Assembly (NCBI GenBank): GCA_030142905.1
Contig: JASJOG010000100.1
Coordinates: 372,001-436,000 of the forward strand
Reading direction: 5' to 3'
Length of the DNA stretch: 64,000 nucleotides
DNA from: Heliopora coerulea
Taxonomy: Eukaryota > Cnidaria > Anthozoa > Scleralcyonacea > Helioporidae
The position numbers and the translations under genes are program-made. Under the pieces are notes generated by a model. It was not told where the DNA came from, did no database searches, and saw only the letters and a list, made by a program, of their open reading frames with translations. The number at the start of each line of letters is the position of its first letter. The first letter of the stretch is position 1. Below, piece after piece: positions 30,669-43,500 of the stretch.

Positions 30669-32484
30669 ATTACTGATTGTATATTAATTGTATACTGACG
30701 GCAGTATTATTACTGATTGTATAACTATTGCAGAAAATTTTAACAATCATTTTGTCGATATTGGTCCAAAACTAGCCGATCAGATTCCGCATACCACATG
30801 TGATCCCACGGAGTTTTTAAAACAAACGAGCAATCGTTTCAAATTCAAACATATTAGTCCAGGTTGTGTAGCAAATATAATTCACAGAATGCCGTCAAAT
30901 AAAGCAGCAGGTCTGGACAAAATTCATGCCAAATATTGAAAACTGCTGTGACTATTATTTCAGAACCATTATCCAAAATTTTTAACAAGTCTATTTCTTT
31001 GGGAATATTTGTTGATGATTGGAAAAAAGCTAAAGTTACGCCAATTTACAAAGAAGGCGATAAATGTGACCTGAATAATTACAGACCTATTTCAGTTTTG
31101 TCCGTGGTCTCCAAAATTTTTGAGGAGATTGTTTTTTCACAGTTTTACAGTTATCTCAATACAAACAATCTTTTGACAGATCATCAATCAGGTTTTCGCC
31201 CATTTCATTCTACGTTAACTGCCTTGCTTAAAGATACTATGTACTGGCTAAACAACATGGATAATGGTAAAATTAATATCGCAGTGTTTGTAGATTTAAA
31301 AAAAGCTTTTGACACAGTCGATCACCACATTTTATTAGGTAAACTGACATTTTACGGTATTTTCGAAAATGAACTCAGCTGGTTTCAATCCTATCTCTTT
31401 AATAGGACCCAGGAAAGTTTCGTTAATGGAGCAGTTTCTACAACACGAACTTTAAAATGTGGTGTTCCCCAAGGCTCTATTTTGGGCCCATTATTATTTT
31501 TGATTTTCATAAACGACTTACCCGGGTGCTTCTCCGTTACTCTCCCTAGTACGTGTGCTGATGATACCAGCCTCACATCCGGAGACACTGATGTTAGATA
31601 TCTTGAAAGTAGATTCAATGCTGACCTAGCGAACCTTAATGACTGGCTGACAGCTAATCGTCTTAGCCTAAACAGTATTAAGAGTGAATATATGATTATT
31701 GGCTCGGCTAAAAGAATTGCTAAATTAGACTCTGATCCCAATCTTTTCTTGGGTCAAGTTACTTTAAAGAGAGTAAGATACAAAAAGATCCTCGGGGTAA
31801 TTGTTGATGAGAATCTGAAATGGTATAAACATGTGGAAAATGTTTGCAAAAAAGTTAAAAAGGGTCTAGGAATCTTGAAAAGAATACGCGATTATGTGCT
31901 ACGTGACTCCCTTATTAAGATTTACAATGCCATTGTGCTACCTCATTTTGATTATTGCTCATCATTATGGGACTCATGTGGTAAGGGCCTTAAAGACAAA
32001 CTTCAAAAATTACAAAACAAAGCGAGTTGGATAATTACCCGCTCTGGCTATGAGATCAGATCCATTGACACGTTAGCGCAATTAGGATGGCAAAAACTTG
32101 AAGGTCGTTGGTTGGCAAACAAAGCCACCCTAATGTATAAAATAATTCACAATTTGGCTCCTTCGTATCTCTCAGATAAATTCTCAACAAGAGATACAGT
32201 ACATGACTACAATACTAGAGGAAATTTGATTAATCTTTCTATCCCCAAGCCTAACACCAATTTCCTTAAGTCAAGTCTTGTCTACGGGGGAGCAACATGC
32301 TGGAATTCGCTCCCTGAGGACCTTAAGGCTAGTCCTAGTATAGATGTTTTTAAGAAAAAATATCAAGTCAAAATGTGTAATTTTACTTTTTAAACTTAGT
32401 TTCTTGTCCTCACGGCTCTCCGGAAGAGCATTTTTTGTATAATGAGTGAGATTTCCGTGATTAAATAAAGTTCGTATCGTATCG
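30669..32484 (+). mobile_element. 5'-truncated LINE inserted into the minus-strand LINE
   Basis: About 1.8 kb holding only the reverse-transcriptase half, ending in ATTAAATAAAGTTCGTATCG with a short GTATC repeat tail. TACCTTT occurs directly at both borders (30662-30668 and 32485-32491) and is the target duplication. The 5' border has a duplicated ATTACTGATTGTATA word (30669 and 30708), a common scar of incomplete reverse transcription. Confidence 0.85.
30688..32393 (+). pseudogene. Reverse transcriptase (LINE), truncated, one frameshift
   Basis: Two overlapping frames, 30688-30939 and 30936-32393, form one reverse transcriptase interrupted by a single-base loss near 30937. Motifs include [43 protein letters not shown], a catalytic box reading CADD instead of FADD or YADD, and [13 protein letters not shown] near the C-terminus. 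The endonuclease half is absent, so it cannot mobilise on its own. Confidence 0.85.
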
Positions 32485-33252
32485 TACCTTTCGGTAGCCG
32501 TCATATATGAATTGAATGGCAGTAAGTAAACTTGATTTTTCATTCTCTACATCTTTGATTTTGGTATTCAAATCAGTTACAACGTAAGAAACGGTATTGA
32601 TTCTGTCCCTAACAGCTTCATTTTCTTTCTTTAGTTGGCTGTTTTCTCTTTGTAGCATGGTAAGACACTGTTCAACTAGATCATCGGTCACGCGAGATTT
32701 ATGACCATTGTTGTGGATTATTGGTGTTGATGGGCTTTCAGGCTTCTTATTGAAGTGAAAACGGTGCTGTTTAAGCTCTTCTTTAATATTAGTCACTTGG
32801 GATTTTATTTCCTCAATAGCACATTCCAGTGTAGTTATTCGATCATTAGTTATGCAAGAAAATGACAATGGCTGATTTTGTTCTTGCGATGTAGCTTCAT
32901 CTATAAGTTGTTCGCTGTCTTCACAAACCTGCATGTCATCTTTACTGTCAAGTGAAGCACAGAGTATCGAGGAAAATTTTGCCTTGATTTCTTTGGCCTT
33001 TAGTCCTCCCACATTAAACGTTTGCTTAGAAGGATACCAGCGAATTGACACGTTATCTGTTTCAATCAGCTTGCATTCACCGCCTGGCGAAGTCCATTTG
33101 GCTTTAATGTGAATAACATCCTCCACAAACTTCTGCAAGGATTCAGAATCTCCCAACCATTTAAGTTTTCCTTTCCTAGTGATTTCAAACAGCTTCCTTC
33201 TTTTATCGCAATCAGTAACCAGTGAATCTTCTACAATTTGATCGGAGCTCAT
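32485..33252 (-). pseudogene. LINE ORF1, N-terminal part
   Basis: From ATG at 33252 (MSSDQIVEDS), open to the insertion junction. It includes a block (GKLKWLGDSESLQKF...KWTSPGGECKL...SIRWYPSKQTFNVGG) that matches the ORF1 of the LINE starting at 39354, followed by a predicted coiled coil rich in Glu, Lys and Leu. It is probably a nucleic-acid-binding ORF1 protein. The frame continues on the far side of the inserted LINE at 30661. Confidence 0.75.
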
Positions 33253-33320
33253 TTTAACACAACCATACTCAACGACCTCACCTCTACGCTTCTTGGACGA
33301 GAAATTTTTTGGCAACTATT

Positions 33321-34457
33321 TGTCTGCTGCTGTATAAACGTGGCCAAATTCAACTCTAAACGAAGACTACTTCTAGTTTACCGGGTAAAGCTCAGACATG
33401 GCCGTTGGGTTCGAGAAATACCACAGAAAGCAAAAGCCAGAGAACCGACATTCTAGTTAGGACATCCAATGCGTCGTAGAGCAACGTAAGACATGGTGCA
33501 CATTGCAATCTTCGGTCACAAGTTGTCGCAAACAGTTGTAAAGAGTTGCAATCGTGTTGCGAAAGTTTGACCGAGCCAAAATCTTGCGACTGTGACCACA
33601 ACTGTTGAGCAACTGCTGCGACAGTCGCAGCTCCATGGTGCCCAATCGTATCTAATTGTACGACCGTTGTATGGTAAGCTGTCGTGCAACCATTGTGAAA
33701 CGGGCTTAAAACGATTATGATTACGACTACGATTAACATATGCTTTTTAACTTTTTAAATTTGACATACTGATTCGATTAACATACGCTTTAATCCGATG
33801 AAGTATCATCATATTTTAATTTTTTATATCCTTTCGACCATGATGCTGACCCTCGAAACAATCCTTTCACTTTTAATATAAACACCATTCCACACCAGGG
33901 GCGGCGTATAAACTTGACATTTTGTGTAGAGTAATGAAATTTAAAACTCATGTAAGCCCTACGGGGGGTCACTTTAAATAATCTATTTTTAACTATCGAC
34001 ACATGTCATTAAAGACCCATTTTAAGATGTCAGTTGTTTCTTCTAAATTTTTATCTCAATGAATTTAAGGTTTTTACAACTGCAATCCACATCGTGTTTT
34101 TATTGACAGCAGTCTCCTCATTCCCACCTTACCCCCTGTTAAAAGAGAGTTCCTAGCTTATCCTTTGCCGGCCCCTATTTGAGAGCCACGCCGCCACTGT
34201 TCCACATGATTGAGTGTAAATGTCTAATCTTTAAATAAAGCTAAAAGGTAAACTTTTATGGACGGAAAAGGGGCAAACTGACAACCACAGCGGGCAATCC
34301 TGGTACGTCTTCGTTAAAAACATTCGTAAGTATTGTATCAGATTGTCAGCGGTAAACTCCACATATGTTTATGGTGCAGCGTAATGAGTAACTGTATCTA
34401 AGCAATTTCTGTTTACATTGTAATTTTGTTACGGAGTTTAAGTTGTCCTGAGGCCCA
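33321..34457. other. Spacer upstream of FAM221A
   Basis: It contains a GTTGC/GCGAC-rich repeat (33470-33715), a few simple AT-rich stretches, and the presumed promoter and 5' UTR of the FAM221A gene just before 34458. No TATA box or other promoter element could be identified with confidence. Confidence 0.4.
33470..33715. repeat. GTTGCGAC-rich inverted-repeat block
   Basis: Many GTTGC, GCGAC and TCGCAA words in both orientations, with loosely mirrored outer parts (GACATGGTGCAC / GTGCAACCATTGTG). It is likely an old MITE related to 26430-26640. Confidence 0.35.
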
Positions 34458-34534
34458 ATGGCGAAAGAAAAGGTTCATTTAAAACTAGATTCTTCAGCAT
34501 GTGCCTCGATTGACCAGTACCTGGAATATCGAAG
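34458..34534 (+). CDS. FAM221A: FAM221A exon 1
   Basis: ATG in context CCCAATGG begins [10 protein letters not shown] and runs to DQYLEYR. The donor is GTATGA, and the exon ends after two bases of codon 26. It is the first ATG in this frame before the conserved YLEYR motif. Confidence 0.88.
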
Positions 34535-37500
34535 GTATGATGTGAATATTGAATTCACAGGGTTTTGTTTTGCGCACTTGTAAATTCACGAATTTTCTTA
34601 AACCATGAACAAAGTAACTTTCTTTCAAACTTAATTAAACCATCAACCTGTAAAAAATTAAGTGCTCTAGATATTCGTGTTGCTGCTTCCTATGGTGTAA
34701 TATATTTTTGCTAAGTTTATTTCATCTACAAAGTTTTTATGTACGTTTACAAGAGATGTCATCTTTTAACGTCTTTCTTATTAATGAAGAATTGTTGGAG
34801 AAGACGATGGGGGAGTCCTCTTCACTACCGAGGAATATGAAAGATACAAGAAAACAGTTGTGCCCAAACGGCTCCAAAACCGTTTGTTTGTAAGCTGGGT
34901 GGAACCAGGTGGAATGGACTGTAAACTAATTGGCCCAGAGACGCTTTGCTTTTGTAAACACAGGTACTGTACATACCGATGGTGCATTTAATTGGTATAT
35001 TAATTTGATCTGTCATACTGTTTAAAATGCAAAGATACCAAGCCCATTCGTAATATTTTGTCACAGTACTCTGAATCAGAAATTTTCTGCATAAACATAC
35101 CTGAATTCTTAAGCTGCCCAATTAGACTGAATGGACAGAGATTCTTATTGCCCCTGAGCAGGTTTCCAGGAGGTCTTTCCTAAATTGATGAGGAAAAATG
35201 TTTGGTGTTAGCTATAGTAAAATTAGTGAGTTACCAAATGGCAACAGTGCTAGGTAAAGAATTAAAGGAATGTAACCTTAGCCCAAGCAGGGTTTTGTCA
35301 ATATTATATACAGAAGATCATTTTGCTGTTTCTTAAAATTAAAAAAAAAATTACTAGGTATTACTTCTTGATTGCAGGGTTGCAGTCATGGCAGTCACTG
35401 CACTCCTGTTAGCAGTGGTCAGCACTAGCCCCATTGATCAGCAAAAAAGGTTTGCTAAACTTGTCCAATTGGCATTAAATTTCTTTAAAATTGAGAGATA
35501 CACGTATGATTTCATGAGCAGATCATGATAATTTCTGCTTGGCTTCCTTCAGTGAATTATAATAATTTGATTAATTTCATTTATTTTCTATCAAATGGCC
35601 ATTTATGCCACTTGAAAGTGGTCAATTAGTAGTTCTCGAGTGTCAACCAATAACTCTCCAGTGTCAAGCAGTAAATAAGTAAGAAGTAAATAAATGCTTT
35701 GGACACTTGTTTAATTTTGAGATCCTGAGGATGGGATTTCCTGCAGAATAAGACAAGGGAAGAGGAGCAAAAGAAGTTCAATAAGACATGAGACATACAA
35801 ACTGAATCACATGGAAGAATGGTGTTGGATGCCAAGTATGTGGATGAATTACATTAATTGAGGCATAGTAGAATATAACCAATTAACAGATATACACCTA
35901 TTCTTTCCCCAATGTTGATTCCAACACTGAAATAGCTCAGTCATTCTTTGTCTATTCAAATCTTTTTCACAGCCTTTAGTTAGTCAGTTCTTACAACAGA
36001 AGCTTAATCACCAGGAAAAATAATAGTACTAGATTTAGTTACTAGTAGCACGTTACAATGCTTTTGTACTGATCGACTTCAACACTTACAACACAGTGTC
36101 AGGTTTGAAACTGAGCATTTATTTGAGATGGAAACTTATTATTTAATTTTGTAATTATTCATAGGAGACTTTCATTTAAAAAAGAAACTAAAATAAATTA
36201 ATATGAAAAGTTAGGCAAAATAGAGTTTGTGGACTGTTAAAAACACTTTCTTTGATAACCACTCAACATCAGCATTAAAGCAAGATTAACCTAATTAAGA
36301 GGTAATTAAATGATAATCCTCTTATAGTAGTTATAACTGCTGGCAGGCTATATTTGGTGAAGAAACTACTGTACCAAAAATATTGGGTGGGTGAATGCTT
36401 ATTTAAAAATGGACACTGAATTATTTCAAAACTTCCATTAATTGGTGGACAGTTATTTGAAAGCAAGGTGGATGCCTTTTGTGGCAATTCGATTTTATAG
36501 TGTTGTATAAGAAAAGTACATGTTACAGTAGCTAAATTATATAAGCCTAATACTTAACGATCATAGATAATTGTGCAACAATTTTTCATTACCCAGCAGA
36601 TTTGAAAAATAAATCAATAATAATAAAGTTTTACTAGTAATATACTCATAGATTGGAATGATTACTGCTATGCTTTATTCCAGTCTCTTGTGTTGCAATT
36701 TTCTTGCTGCAAAAGTTTTCTATGGCTAAATTAGAATATACATGTATTACATACATGGGCCTTACAAACCATCCAATGGTATCCCTAGCATCATTCTTGT
36801 CATGAATCTTTCAAAATATGGCTGCATGCATAAAAACTTCATAGGGTGTTGTCAAAGATGTCAGCAAGTTGTTTTGCCAACTTTGAAATCAGGAAACATC
36901 AAGCATTGTTCAACTACAAAATCAAATTCAGTCTCTGTCAAATAGATCAAATCATAATCACAATTAACATACTACCTGCATATTCCCAATTTGTTAGTTA
37001 ATTCATTTGAGGGTGAATGTTACTCTATCCACATTTTCAAGCATCTTAAAGATTTTGTTCTGATGCTATTGGGTTGAAGTAAAAGTTTAAAACTTTCAGT
37101 AACTTTGATGATTTCTTGCTCAAATCAATGCAGATGGCATTTTAGATGTTCCAATTGTAAAATTTCCATTGCTCATGTCTGTCAGTCAGGGCCGGATTGG
37201 AAATAGAAAAGTTGACAAGAATTTAGATGAAAAGGGAGCCCGGGGGAGTATAAAGTCCAAATGTCGGGGGTATGGCCTCCTAGGCTGGGCCGACCTCCCG
37301 GAAATTTTTGGACTTATACATGTATTACCTGAAATTTCATTTACAACTGTTGTAAATGCTAAAGCACTGATGACGAATCGATGCGATTTACATAATGCAT
37401 GCTTCTCAACAATCAAAACTTCTCTCAGAAGGCAGTAAACGCAATTTCAGGTAATTATAAGTCCAAAAATTTCCTGGACGCCGGCCCAGCCTTGGAGGCC

Positions 37501-40500
37501 ATACCCCCGGCATTTGGACTTTATACTCCCCCGGGCTCCCTTTTCATCTAAATTCTCGTCAACTTTTCTATTTTCAATCCGGCCCTGACTGACAGACATG
37601 AGCAATGGAAATTTTACAATTGGAACATCTAAAATGCCATCTGCATTGATTTGAGCAAGAAATCATCAAAGTTACTGAAAGTTTTAAACTTTTACTTCAA
37701 CCCAATAGCATCAGAACAAAATCTTTAAGGTGCTTGAAAATGTGGATAGAGTAACATTCACCCTCAAATGAATTAACTAAACAAATTGGGAATATGCAAC
37801 TGCTGTGCTTCATTTATGTTAAACACATTGCTAGTTGCTTCTGTCAGAGTGAGGGCGCCAAAACAGGAACGCACCGAGAAATTTATCGGTATCCCAGTGG
37901 GCAATCGGCCACTGCCCGACGGCCTGGGACTTTTATCCCTTGTGTCGGGGGATCTATGTTCTCATTTCTTTTTAACCCATGAATCTCCTGACGTCAATCT
38001 CCATGTGGTGAATAAAATTCGAATAATGAATATGAAAATAGAGTGCGGCGTCGCTATTTTGTCATTCGTAAACGGTGTTTGCCATTTAGAATGGTCGATG
38101 CCATTCTAATTTTTTTTCAGTTCCCCAAGTATATCCTCATGACCCTCACTAAATGATGAGATGTTTTAAAAATAATTAATTTAACTGTAGACAATCGAGT
38201 TTGCAAACTTAGTGTTGTGATTAGTGCAACCAAGGGCGACTGGTGGGGAGTGGGTTCGAGCCGGTGGAAAAATCGCGTTGTTTTTCTGCTTATCTTATTT
38301 TGTTTGCGCGACCAAAGTGTTTTTTGGTTTGTTTTTTTGTTTTTTAATCTGCAGTGTTTTGTTTTCTTCTAGCTTTTGTACAGTCAAAATGCTAAAATTA
38401 GAGTAATAAAACGACTAGTGGTCAGGTTTGAGTATAAGCGAGGCAGGAAACCCGCTACTCGAACGGTTAAGTTAGGGTTTCGGTTTTTGGTAAGCTGACC
38501 CAGATAATCCGTCGTTGAATTTTAAGTAAAGGAAAGAAAACAGGTAAAAGATTTTGAGCGTGTTTCTAGTTGATGCGACTTAATAGAGTTAGGGTGCTAA
38601 GGATACACTTGGGGATGGCGAGAACATCAAGATGTCATCGACCGTTTAAGAAAGAGAAAATTGCTGCGGCGTCAACAGTGTTGTCAATCAAATTTTCGCC
38701 TGCTGTTTATGGTGGGAAATGAAAAATAAGCTTTTTGACGTCTTCATACGTAATTATCGGTCAGTGTTTTCCCATAAAAATGAAGTTTACGGTCGTCAAT
38801 ATGAAACTAAATGTGCGAAAAAATCCACAATTTTGACCAATTTTTGTGATAGCATGACCTGAACTCACGTGAGTCATTCAGAACGCTGCTATTGCCATCC
38901 TGGTTTATGTAATAAACTCGTGGCAGTCTATGCAGCAAGATATCCTCTCATGATCAGCTGTAGTTTGTCCTCGACGCTCTCGTCAGTTAAACTCATACTC
39001 CAAGATGTCAACCGCCAGGAACAAAATCGCACGTGCAAACAATTCTTTAACGAGACGCCAGGACCGACAATTGTATGCAAGGATGGATCCAGAATTTTGA
39101 GGAAGGGGCTGTGAGCAAAATTTTTTATTTTACAAATTCATGCTCCAATGCGGAATTTTACTGCAAGAATTCTTATGTTACTGTCTTCTAGTATTTATTG
39201 AATTTGAAATTCTTCCTATTCTTTCTTTCTTTTCTTTGCTGTTTGTTCGGATTCTCTTTTTAAACATATTCTAGACATCAATTTTCTTGGTAGTTAACAT
39301 GTTTAATGCAAAAAGTCATACTGCAACCGTTACTAAAGAACGTCGTGCAAACTATGGCAAGAGGATCAAATGAGTTCTCAAGTGTTAATGTAGTTTCATG
39401 TAACAGTTCGAATGAACTCACACAACATTTGCTTTGTGCAAGCAAAGACAAGATAAAGTGGTTTGGTGGGTTTGAGTCTTTTAAAGAATTTTTAAGCAAG
39501 AATCTTAACCTCCAAGGTAAATGGTCGTCGCCTGGAGGCAAATGTAAGCTACTTCAAACGAAGGAGATCTTAATCCGATGGTATAGCGACAGGAAATCCT
39601 TGAATATCAACGGAGTTGGAGAGAACGTAAAAAGAATTAAAACTGAATTGTTATCAATGGCAAAGACCGCGAACGACATCGAACTGAACTCCGAGGTTGA
39701 GTCTCAAGATGAGAGTGACCAATTGAACACACATGTGCCGACCTTGCCCGAAGCGAACATACAAGTGCAGAACCTGCCTGAAACTTGCGATGAAGAAAAT
39801 AATATTGTATGTAATGATTGCAGAAAGCTTTCGATCGATGTGGCCGAAGTTAAGTTTGAACTGGCTTTGGTATGAGCAAAGATTAATGCACTAGATCAAA
39901 AACCGTGTCAGTGCGAGTCCTTGAAAAGGGAAAATAACCTCCTTCGCAAGCAAGTTGAATGCCTTCAATCAAAATTGACGGACAGCCAAAGCTCGTCCCG
40001 ACTAAAAAAAGCCAAGACAGATTTAATAGTGACCAAAAAACTGAAGTCCAGCAACATCCTTCGTATCAAGTTCCAACATCTTCAGAGTTGTCATTTCGGA
40101 GTCAACTGAATAGCTATAGAAAAAAACGAAGAGAATCATTCAGCCGTAACAAATCTGCTGCTACTTTGCAAAAGAAAAGAAAGGAAGACAACCAGTATCT
40201 AGATGATGTCATCAAGGAACGAGACTCTTTAAGGACTGCAATCCAGATACTCAAGCAAGATTTATCGACAGCATTCTCAACTCAGTTAGAAAACAAATCC
40301 TCAACGACATGGCAAAAGCCAAAGAAAACGGCAAGGACTAGCAAAAATTCAACACCGCCACCATTACTAACATCAAACAGCTTCAATCAATTAAGTGATC
40401 TCAAAGGAGACGTAACTACAAAAACCCCTGGTGACAAACCTATTTCTTCAAAAAGAAAATCCCATTTTTACAAAGAGCGTCATGGAAGAAACAAAAATCT

Positions 40501-43500
40501 TGATTTGCATAAAAAATCTAAAGCTGTTCAAACTGCAAAATGTGACGAAACCGAAAACGCTCGGCGAGTTGATGGTTCATCCAGAAGTACACAAGAAACA
40601 TTGGTATTGGGCGACTCTCTTATCAAAGATCTGAGGAGTTACTTACTAAGTAAATCAACGAAACAAAGAGTCAATATAAAATGTTTTCGTGGAGCCACAT
40701 CAGATGATATGCACTACTATATAGATCCACCACTCTCAAAATCACCGGAAAACATAATTATCCATGTTGGAACAAATGATATCAAAGGGAAATCTGCAAG
40801 CGAAGTTTGTACTGGAATTAAGTCACTTACTCGCAAGGCAATGGAACTATGCCTAGAATCAAATATCTCCATCTCCTCTTTGATTAAGAGACGAGACGAT
40901 AGAGAAAGTATGGTTTCCAAAGTTAATATCATGATAGAAAAATTCTGTACAGAATCTAGTGCCCATTATATTAACAATGATAATATAACCGTAGATACCT
41001 TAAATGGTTCTGGTATTCACTTAGGCAAGAAAGAAACTTCTGTGTTAGCAAAAAACATTATTAAGCATTTAGATAGTTTTTAACCTAGGCAAAACTCCAG
41101 GTTACAGCTGTCCCTTTTCCAGATTGACTAACTGTGACCCACCGGAATTAATAGGGTCATAACAAGTAAATACACCAATAAATTGTACATTAAATAAACT
41201 AAAAGGGTTCAAATTAGCACACCTAAACGTGGCATCAGTTCCAAAACATCTTGACGAACTGAAAACATTAATGGTAAAAAAGCCGGTGGATATACTTAGC
41301 ATTAATGAAACAAGATTAGATGCTACAATTTGTAATAATGCAATAAATATCCCTGGGTATGCTTTATTCAGAAAAGACAGATCCAGAACTGGTGGTGGCG
41401 TATGCCTTTACATTAGAGATGTGTTTAATGTAATTGACAGAGCGAGAGATGTTCCCTTCAACTTGGAAGCCGTTTGCATTGAAATAACTAAACCTAAATC
41501 TAAACCTTTTCTTGTTACAACGGTATATCGACTCCCTATTTCAGGATCTGACTTTATGGACCTTTTTGAAACCTATTTACTAAAACTAGACAAGGACGAT
41601 AAAGAGTTAATTGTTACAGGGGATTTTAATTGTGATCTTTCTCTGAGTATTTTACAACCTCATTCCAACAGATTTATTGAGATTTTAAATCTTTTTCAAC
41701 TTGAGCAAGTAATCACTGATCCTACTCGTGTAACCAGTAGTCATGCTAACTTACTGGATATTATTGCCACAAACAGACCTTACAAATTATTGAATTCAGC
41801 TGTTTTACACATTGGGATCAGCGATCATAGTTTGGTCTATGCTTGCTTTAAAATAGCCGTCCCTAAACAAAACCCTAAATTTATTGAAAGTAGAACTTTT
41901 AAACATTATAATCAAGATCTTTTTAATCAAGATCTCCAGAATATGTTGAATAAGCAGAATTGGAGCTCTCAAGACCCCAACTACCTTTGGGAAAATTTTA
42001 AAGAAGTTTTTATTTTAGTATCAGAAATTTATGCTCCGATAAGATTTCACAAAGTTCGTAGCGAATGTGTTCTTTGGATGACTCATAGTTTAATTCAGGA
42101 AATGAACCATCATGATTATTTAAAAAAGAGAGCAGTAGCATCAAAATCTGAATCATTACACAATTTATATAAAAAACAACGCAATCGAGTAAATTGCCTG
42201 ATTAAAAATGCAAAAAAGAAATTTTGTCTTGAAAGCATTAACTTAAATAAAGAAAATTCGAGAGAAATGTGGAAAAACATTAATTTAATTATTGGGCGCA
42301 AAGGCCGAAGTTCTAAAACTACTACAATTTCCTCAATTAAACAAAATAATATGACTAACATTGTGACAACCGAAAAGGACATTGCTGAATCCTTAAACGA
42401 GTATTTTACTGAGATTGGTCCTAGCATCTCAAAAAAATTGGATAGGACCAACGCTCAATATTTAGACTATATAACACCTGCTGAATGTGAGTTTAATTTC
42501 AGTTATATAACCTGCGAAACTGTTTTATATACTATTAATGGAATAAAATCTAAAAAAGCAGCCTGGCCAGATAATATTTCAGTAAAGTTGTTGAAGGATT
42601 CAGCTAATGTTACTGTACCTTTCTTAACTACAATTTTTAACTTATCGTTGAACTATGGTATTTTTCCAAATGATTGGAAAAATGCACGTTTTTCACCGAT
42701 TTATAAGTCGGGAGAAAAAGATGAATGCGATAATTATAGGCCAATTTCGATACTATCCGTTGTTTCTAAATTATTCGAAAAATTGGTTTATAAACAAGTA
42801 TACTCCTATTTAGAAAACAACGAACTTTTAACTCCTTTACAGTCGGGTTTTAGGAAAGGTAATTCGACTAGCACATCTTTATTAAACACAACCAACACTT
42901 GGCTGGTCAACATGGACCAAGGTCTAATAAATAGGGTAATTTTCCTCGACTTAAAGAAGGCCTTTGATACTGCAGACCACGAGATCTTAATAAAGAAATT
43001 AGAGTTATATGGTATTAAAGGAAATAGTCTGCGTTGGTTCATTTCATACCTGAGTGACCGTACACAAGTATGTAAAGTTGGAACGACAACTTCCTCGAAA
43101 AAATATATAAAGACCGGTGTGCCACAGGGATCTAATCTGGGTCCATTATTATTTATACTTTATGTAAATCACTTACCAAACTGTTTAAGCAATTCTATCC
43201 CTGCTCTGTTTGCAGACGATACCAATGTAACGACATCTGGACCGTCTGTGGAAGATATCCGACGTAAATTAAATAATGAGTTGGATAACTTGCATCAGTG
43301 GTTGCTTGCAAATAGATTGTCTTTGAATGTCAATAAAACGGAGTACATGTTAATTGGCTCTAGGTATAGGCTAACTCATATATCAACGGATCCCGAAATT
43401 TCAGTTGGTTCTCAAAAAATCTCACGTGTAAAAGGGACAAAAACGCTGGGTGTTTTGATCGACGAAAATATCACTTGGAAAAATCATATTGAAGCCACAT

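Larger units (their letters stand above)
26649..33320 (-). mobile_element. Degenerate CR1/L2-like LINE on the minus strand, split by another LINE
   Basis: On the minus strand it runs ORF1 (from 33252), an SGNH-like domain (about 30.3-29.8 kb), then ORF2 endonuclease and reverse transcriptase (29756 down to 26868), ending in an AAATA-rich tail (about 26649-26680). The segment 30669-32484 is a later LINE insertion. ORF2 has several frameshifts, so the element is dead. It is closely similar in layout to the LINE at 39.3-44.2 kb. Confidence 0.85.

Noticed and set aside
37786..38109. 107-codon + strand ORF next to the palindrome
   Set aside because: It overlaps the palindrome end and a MITE, and the translation shows no domain. 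Treated as repeat-derived.
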